Source of the DNA: Ascaris suum
Taxonomy: Eukaryota > Nematoda > Chromadorea > Rhabditida > Ascarididae
Assembly: GCA_013433145.1 (NCBI GenBank)
Contig: CM024183.1
Coordinates: 1,811,001-1,875,000 of the forward strand
DNA: 64,000 bases
Direction of reading: 5' to 3'
Both the position numbers and the translations under genes were made by a program. Each line of letters opens with the position of its first letter. The stretch's first letter is position 1. Positions 47,001 through 64,000 of this stretch are shown one piece after another. The notes beneath the pieces were generated by a model. That model made no database searches. It was not told the origin of the DNA and saw nothing but the letters and a program-made list of their open reading frames with translations.

Positions 47001-50000
47001 CATATATCAAACCTCATCGAAACTCATTTTAATTGTATGAGGCAGACAGAGCGGCTAACACACACACATATTGACATCTAGGTGAGCAGAATAAAGTCAT
47101 CGGAGAATGAAACACGAAACAACTGTCATATTATCCTACCTTGTATTGCCTATTGAAACTAGGCGGAAATTGAACCGCAATATTAAATGATGGAGGACGT
47201 TGTTCAAATTACTAGGGAAGACAAAGAGATGCAGTAAGTTCGACGCACTTTATCTGGCTGAATGTGGCAACATTATCAAATACTATCTAGAGCACTAGAT
47301 TTTTTAATATATTTTTTCTTTACATCACCTGAAGATAATCTTTTAACTTAGAAATGACATTTTACTTATAGCTAAAATCTTTTACGAATATAGACTCGTA
47401 TTGGCAACATGCTGAATATGGCAACTCACAAAAGATATTGCTCAGAGATTTTTTAAAAAATTTTCTAAACGTATATTGCGAGTCAATGATTGAGTGCTAT
47501 CACTCTATATATTCTCAGTTTATAAGTCTCATCTATGAATTTTTCATTGAATATAAATTTGTTCGTAATTAATTTCAACACTTTAAAGTATGAATCTTAT
47601 CATGCTGAATATAAAAGAGGCGCTCTTCATTCTCCACCGAAAATATTTATTTTTTTTTTAAATTTTTCAAATAATAGCAGCTCTCTTGCCACCTTTATAA
47701 GTCTTGTTCAGTTATTCGTGAACTTTGGAAAGCCTGAAATGAAGTAAATCCTGATTAAATACGGTAGGCAAAATAGAACGCATCGAGAAATACGATAGAC
47801 GGAATTAATAGCACAATAATGCGAAAATGCTCAAAGAGCGAGAGTGTATAAACAGCACAAATAATGACCACATTCATCAACGAAAATGTTTGCAATGCGT
47901 AACAACGAGTGAAAATGCATCTCTTTATAATTTTTGTTGCATGGTGCATCATTTCCCATATATTCACTTAATTATCAAAGTATATCGATGTATTTATGGC
48001 AACAACTCAATACTCATTTGATTGTTCCAGTTTATTGAATTCTATTGAAAACGTTTACGATGAAATGCAATAGAATTGCATAGAGTATATGCAATGCAAA
48101 TCTATTTTACTAAAAAAAAATCAATCATTTTATTTGCAAATGCATTATTGAATATTTTAGTGTAATTTTATCGATTCATTAAGAAAATATCAGTGAAATG
48201 TCGATTGATTGAACTAGGAAAAATATCGACTGATCGAATAAATTTATGATACGCATTCGTCGACACAACCATAAAAAAGATTCCATTTCTCTGGTTTCAC
48301 TCAAACACTGTCCACATATTTAAATATCTATAGAATATAGGGATCTTTAGATATTTTTGAACTGTGAATTTCTATGCAGCATTAGGCAACAACTATTGCG
48401 TTCCGATCATGAACATGTACACTATGCTAATCTTCGATCAGCGGTTACGCAATCGAGTTTGCTTATGGGTTCATTTTGAATGCACACTGTTGAATGGAAG
48501 AGTAGTATGAGGCAAAACGTTGATTCTAAACGCCATAGCGACACAGAGTATGTGAAGTGATAATGGAAATTAGCGATAATTTCCATTACTTCGATCGATT
48601 GACAATTTCAAGCATTTCGATCAATCGATAATTTCGGCTTTCATCAAAACTACTCGATAATGGTATATATATAATGCATCATAAAGCATATCAAATATTG
48701 CAAAAATGATAATGAGATTTCTGATCGAAAAATTTTCGATTTTCATACAATATAATTTTCATGTTTATTTTTTTTTCGTTCAACTCCATTTTTCTAAGTA
48801 AAATTAGAATGAACATTGACCAATGATACTGCAATAATTACTTCAAAGAACGCTTTCCAATGTAAAACGGCTGATTGTATTGCTGCTAATCTAGGCCGCC
48901 TAGTGTTTCACCTGCAAACGAATATTGGGCACATCTCTATGCAATAACACTTGGTCTTGCCTAACATGTCCACCAATAATGACTATGAGTAGTTAAAATT
49001 TTGTGCTCTCATTACTATGATGAACGAGTAAAGAAGTATGTGATCTAATGTCGAGCAGCGTGGATGTAAGTCCTTCTGCCACCCTCATATCCATATGGGA
49101 TTCATTTGCTACGGGTCATGTTGGGAAACGGCGAAACTTCAGATCTGAAACAAAGGACGGCAACCAAAATGCGAAATTCCCCATGTACCCAATTTTTCTG
49201 CAGTATGAGATCAGATTGCTACAGAATGAAATTTATTGTGCGTAAACCGAAGTGTTGATCGTAAAGAACTTAATTCAATAAATCTAATACATTCAATCCA
49301 TTTTGATTGCGAAAAAAAAAGACAAATTCATATTAGACCCGTAATAGATTCTGCGGCCGTATGTGCTCGCGTTGTAAAGAAATTCGGTTGAACATCTCTT
49401 GGTTGTCACGAGCGATTACTTCAAGCCTTATCTTTCTTTGTCGTGATGGGTCGACTGAAAGCTAAAAAATCGAACTTAACACGAGGACTCTAGCAATTTC
49501 TATATTCGATGCTATTATTGGAACATGGGTGGGCATGGGAACAAAGGTGGATGAATGGGCACAAATCACAAGTGGACACATTGGTCAGGATACATCGTCG
49601 CTGCGTATGGACGTATCCATAATTGCTCACAATTCGTATTCCATCTGATCACCTTTTTGGCAATAATAGTAACAAATTTTATTAACCTATGTCTTATATA
49701 AATGAGGGGAATTATAATAAAAAATACGACCTCGAAATTTTTGATTAAATTTCGCTCGTTGGAATACGAAATTTTGCACAATGATAATGATAAAAGTTTA
49801 CATAATCTTAACTTTCGATTAGAAAAATATGAATATCACCGAGTTGGCGGAGTCGAGATGAAGTTTGTGAAAAAAAAACTCGGCCCAATTATAAATTATA
49901 AATTTTAAATTGAGTCCCCATTTGAATTTGAAGCCATATTTTAGGAGATAGCTGAACGATAGATACAACCTCACGAGAAAGAAAGAACGCAATATTCGTC

Positions 50001-53000
50001 TCACAATTGTTTTTATCTCTAGTTTATTTAAGCTTTTCAGCATTGTTCGCATATTCAAAAATTCCCCTCATCTAGACTCTTCTATATGATTCTCTAACAG
50101 TAATTTCTCAAAAAAAAAGAACATTTTTCTCCATCCGATATACTTATCTCATTGTTTCTCTTATGTTTATTGTCTTTTTATTTTTAAATATTTTTTTAAA
50201 AGGTTTAGATTCCAAGCATAAGCAATTTCATTGTAATCTAAATTCGTTAAAATATGAAAAATATGCGAAGATATGATTAAGTTGTATAGCACGTGAATCA
50301 CTTATAATGGGACAAAATCTAGTTTGGTACATATATCAACTAATACCTACCAACTTTGGCACCAATCCACTTTGGTAGTATTTTAGCACATTCAACATTC
50401 ATATACAAATACAATGAATATCATAGTTGGTAGGTACATATACAGATACCACAATTAGTACCATACACTAATATATTTGTATATTTCCCAACCATTATAT
50501 TCGTACTTTGTACATTTCCCAATGCACAAAAAGCATGCTGTTGTGCATTGCGAAATGCGTCTAACGACGAATGCTAAAAATTTTTTCAACAATTGCCGAA
50601 TGTAGTACCATGAATGCTATCTATATATTCATTGCTCAAAAACATACTTCATGTTTTACTTTACAATTCTAGTCCAACTAATATTAAACGATTTTTTTAA
50701 GTGAGGAGGGAGGGGTGATAGCAGACTCTTAGGTGGGGCTAGTTATCCGAGTTCTCCTCCTGTCTACTTTCTTCCACTCCAACCCCCCTCCCCCCCACCC
50801 ATATCGCTTAGTTGTGCTTTAACCATAATATACTATTATTTTTGTGTGGTAGTTTTTGTTGAACGCTTAGTGAATCTTTACCGCATTAATGATAGAAAAG
50901 TGCACGAGCTATCCGATAAAAGAATCATCATTATATACGCTTAGATGATTATCAATTTCCAGCAGTATTCATCCAACCGGATTAGTCGAAAATGTTCTGA
51001 AAAGAGAGCAAATTTCAACTTCATGGCTACTTTCATTCATCCTCTTTTTCAACCCCTCCGTCCCCCCCCCCCCCTTCCCACCTGGAGACTTATTCTGCAA
51101 ACTTTTTGAAGCGGTTGGTCGATCGTAACAAGAGTAAATTCCATCGACATTTCTATCTTTCAATAAAATAAATGTTTTTTTCTAATCTTTTCGCATCTTT
51201 ATTTCTAAGATTATGAATTTTCTATGAGGATATTTTTATATTTGTTAAATTATCATTTTCTTTTTCATTGAAAATTCTATCTATTACTTCAATATATTTA
51301 CTAAATTGTATTCATTTATATGAGGCAAAATAATATATCATTTGTAATAATAATTCAAACAAAATGCATTTTCCCTCATAAATCATCTCGTTATTTAATC
51401 GAATATTTTATGTCGAATAAGCGTTCCATCCTATAAAAATTCAACCAGTTAAAATGATTCAACTAATTTTCCATTCATTATTACATAGTGACAGCCGATA
51501 ATGAGAAATTCTAACAATTAATAATTTCAATATTGACCAGCTGGTAATAAGAGGTCATTGGTCAAGAGTGGACTAACTCATCGAACAGATTTTTAACTGA
51601 ATGAAGTCTATGGAATAACAAGAATGTAAGCGAAATGATTTGAAATGCAAAAAAAAAAACAAATGGAGAAGTTTACCGAAGCGGCTGATATACAATGATG
51701 TGCCATATTTCCGCTTATTTGAACAAATACTTTTCTAGATTTAACAATAAGAAATAAATACGAGAAATGCCATATCCATATTTCAATTATCTTCACTTCC
51801 GGGGTAAATTTCTCACCAAAAAAGCTTTTTGTGATCTAACTGGTAAAAGAAAACAACCGAAAGATATAAAATTCATGCTTTATTTCTTCATCTTTCGATA
51901 TTTACTAGTGTTCCTGAATACAATTTGAAAAAAAAATGAACCGTGGAATAGGGAGGGGGGGGGTTTATATTATGATCATTAAAACTCATAAATTTAGCTT
52001 CGTTGATTTCCCAATAGAAATTCAACTGAACAAAGAGACAAGCACATCAACGCAGACATATATGCAGACAAATATAATGCCTTAATAATTACAAATGAAA
52101 CTTACAAGAATTAAATGAGGTATTAAAAAAGATTCAAAAATTGATCAGAACTTATTCGACTAGAGCGATTAACTCTCATTAATTTACGTTATTAAATGTA
52201 GCACTCTTTGTAAATAAAATATAAGTAACTATAAGCTAGAGGAAAAAAAACCCATAAAATTACGTTGAAAATATTCAATGAGTATTCGTTTTCAAGTATT
52301 TCAAGCAATGATTCTTGAGTTTCTCTTTCGGCCAACTGTTTTTCATAATCGGATTATCAATGAATTATCCTTTGAAGTGGTGAGTTATCCTATCATTTTT
52401 GCATTCATTCCTCTTTATATTCGTTCGTATTCACAAATCAATAGATGATTTACCTATACGGATTTGATATGCAAAATAAAGCGACGAGATGCACTAAAAA
52501 TTGAATAATTCATAAATATTGAAAATAATATTTCAATGCATCAATATTATCCAATTAATAATCTGAGTAAGGAGATAAATGTTGAAATATTTTTTAAGAT
52601 ATTTCTTTAGCAATAAAAAAAATCCTAGTCTAAAAGCATCAGAATTGTCCATTTGAGTTGTTTGCTAGTTAAAAAAAACTGATTTAATTAAACGCTTTCA
52701 TAAAATTATATCATCGCTGATAACAACTATCCGAAATTGATGATCATTATGTTGCAACAATATTTACGAGACGAATGATGAGATCGATCAAGGTTTTATT
52801 GGAGTAATCCGTAATATTCATCGAACCCTACTGAGTAAACAATTTTTTGATCAGCGATTGAAGTAATTTTTTACACTAAAGGAGCCGTCATCAACTTGAC
52901 CAATTAACGAGAATGAAAAGGTCGAATGTTCGAATTTTAGGCATTTACTGTCTTGTGTCGAAACATTTTTGCGATGCCACAAGACCAGTGAAGTGATTCC

Positions 53001-53046
53001 TGGTGGAAGGTGGGAGTGTCATATTAGCTTTCAGGCTTCTTTTAAA
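44067..53046. other. AT-rich gene-poor DNA
   Basis: I see no supported gene in this stretch. It contains G/C tracts (44277-44291 and 51062-51074), a more GC-rich island at about 45.5-45.8 kb, an 11-bp inverted repeat near 50.35-50.44 kb and many short frames. A plus-strand frame at 46786-46974 and a hydrophobic minus-strand frame at 47755-47967 are the most protein-like, but neither has a recognisable family or splice partners. Confidence 0.5.
45479..45780. other. GC-rich island of unknown nature
   Basis: About 300 bp of clearly higher GC than its surroundings. On the minus strand it holds an open frame (45771-45574) rich in Ser, Arg and Cys with no recognisable domain. It may be a fragment of a transposable element, a decayed gene, or a non-coding RNA locus. 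I could not find tRNA or spliced-leader RNA signatures in it. Confidence 0.35.
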
Positions 53047-53168
53047 GGAGGAGAAGGTGAGGGAAAGAAGGAAAAAGAAGGAGCAGGTCGGAGGGGAGCG
53101 GCGGGGAGGAGAAGGATGGAGAAGGGATAGCAGAGAGGATGAGGAGAAGAACAGGAGGGCAGGGATGA
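53047..53168 (+). repeat. Purine-rich tract, about 120 bp
   Basis: Almost exclusively A and G on the plus strand (GGAGGAGAAGG-like motifs) with few pyrimidines. Such tracts can adopt triplex (H-DNA) structure. An overlapping frame of Glu/Arg/Lys codons is a by-product of the composition. Confidence 0.85.
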
Positions 53169-53552
53169 TGAAAAACATCCTCTTACGAGTAGTAAATTGT
53201 TCATAATGAATTCGTTCTAATAAGAGAAAAAAAGCGAATATTTCGAAGAACTATTTCATTTAATGACGTTTTCACGAAAATTGGAACTAAAACCATTAAA
53301 AAAAGGTTAGAGGATATCGATGCTTTATGTTCGTATTAATAATATTAGGGATTATTTGGATATTAAGTATGATAATTATTTATAAAAAAGGTTTATTTGA
53401 ACGCTCGTTGGTGATTCTCTTTTACTTTGGGCAAAGGTGCAGGCAATCAGTGATGGCGGTGGATTTAGCATGTGCCATCTTCCGCTGTACACATCCATTT
53501 GAGCAGGTACTTTGCCGTTCTTTTTGAATTACTGGGATGTCACTGATGCTGT

Positions 53553-53569
53553 GGGGGGGGGGGGGGGGG
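53553..53569 (+). repeat. G homopolymer, 17 nt
   Basis: Seventeen consecutive G, 385 bp after the purine tract and about 630 bp before the (TA)n array. Confidence 0.97.
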
Positions 53570-53997
53570 AAATTTCCGTCTTTGCATTCTACCTTTCAGC
53601 TATACTTCCGTTACCTTCTCATGCATCGTTGATATTTCTTCATTGCTGCAACCTGCTGTTTGTTCTTTTCAAGCAAGATGAGCAGCTTAGTGGTGTGTAG
53701 TTTCAACGAGTACGACTGAGAAATTGTTTCCGATTCCGTAGAGGCAAACAGTCCTCCGAGTTGTATTCTTCAAGGTGTGTGAAACTCGTTATGATTGTTG
53801 AAGTCAGCGGAGCAAGAGCCATCGCGTTCTGTACGCATCCAACAGAGAGCAGTTTTTGAGGTGCATATTTTCTTGCACTGACCATGGAATGACCTTATTA
53901 GCCCTTTTCACCGAAGTTATGCCTAATCTGACCTATCCACCTTAAAAAATGTCCAAACGATGAGAGTGCACGTAAGACAGGTGCAGTCAGAGAATGG

Positions 53998-54160
53998 TTC
54001 TAAAACGGCGGAACATGCAACCGCAAGCGGAGCATAGCGGAATGGTGCTGCGAAACAAAGCGACAGAATGCTGCCGTTACATGGTAATGGAGCGAACAGG
54101 TGACGGCAAGTTGAACACAGCGGAACCAAACAACAAAGTATGAGCGGAACGCGTGGAACA
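53998..54160 (+). repeat. GCGGAAC-rich patch
   Basis: Within about 160 bp, GCGGAA or GCGGAAC occurs at least four times and related forms (GCGGAGC, ACGGCG) occur near them. The spacing is irregular. The patch directly precedes the (TA)n array at 54198. Confidence 0.6.
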
Positions 54161-54195
54161 AAAAAAAAACAATGCTATCTGGTTAGGGCGGCATA

Positions 54196-64000
<9,805 letters not shown>

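Noticed and set aside
47755..47967. Hydrophobic minus-strand frame, possible membrane protein exon
   Set aside because: AT-rich DNA gives hydrophobic codons by default; no motif, no convincing neighbours.
52945..53206. Lys/Arg/Glu-rich plus frame and its Ser/Pro-rich reverse
   Set aside because: Both follow directly from the purine-rich tract.

Overview
The window looks like nuclear DNA of a nematode. It is AT-rich, with many small genes split by short to medium introns. Donors are mostly GTAAGT-like and acceptors end in TTTCAG or TTGCAG. The recognised proteins are a nematode-style FMRFamide/FLP-type receptor and TCERG1/TCER-1. Long (TA)n arrays and long G or C homopolymers are scattered throughout. 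A spirurine (filarial or ascarid-like) parasite is my guess, but only a guess. There are no bacterial operons, CRISPR arrays or insertion sequences, and I recognised no rRNA or tRNA gene.

Layout: 1-4.0 kb shows no convincing gene. From 4.0 to 9.8 kb (minus strand) lies a complete seven-exon class A neuropeptide GPCR of 396 aa; all exon phases join and all seven membrane segments are present. From 9.8 to 16.5 kb there is intergenic DNA with tetranucleotide repeats, a (TA)n array and several G/C tracts. At 16.5-17.5 kb (minus) three phase-compatible exons of an unidentified gene lie head-to-head with the next gene. From 17,977 to 37,554 (plus) is the main gene, a complete 22-exon TCERG1/CA150 orthologue (C. 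elegans tcer-1). It encodes 1,233 aa with an acidic N-terminus, RGG/Gly-Pro-rich and Met-Pro-rich segments, three WW domains, an acidic and basic linker, and six FF domains. Its likely 3' UTR runs to about 38.7 kb.

From 39.4 to 64 kb the sequence is mostly AT-rich and gene-poor. The best candidate there is a compact two-exon minus-strand gene at 43,804-44,066 for a 61-aa secreted peptide. It has a signal peptide, a dibasic site, a 77-nt intron and a nearby poly(A) signal. The rest is simple repeats: (TA)n at 41.8 and 54.2 kb, a purine tract at 53.1 kb and (AC)n at 62.6 kb.

The recognised genes have unrelated roles: TCERG1 couples RNA polymerase II elongation to splicing in the nucleus, and the GPCR would sense a peptide at the cell surface. 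All exon coordinates were derived by reading splice sites and checking frames by hand. No database search was possible.
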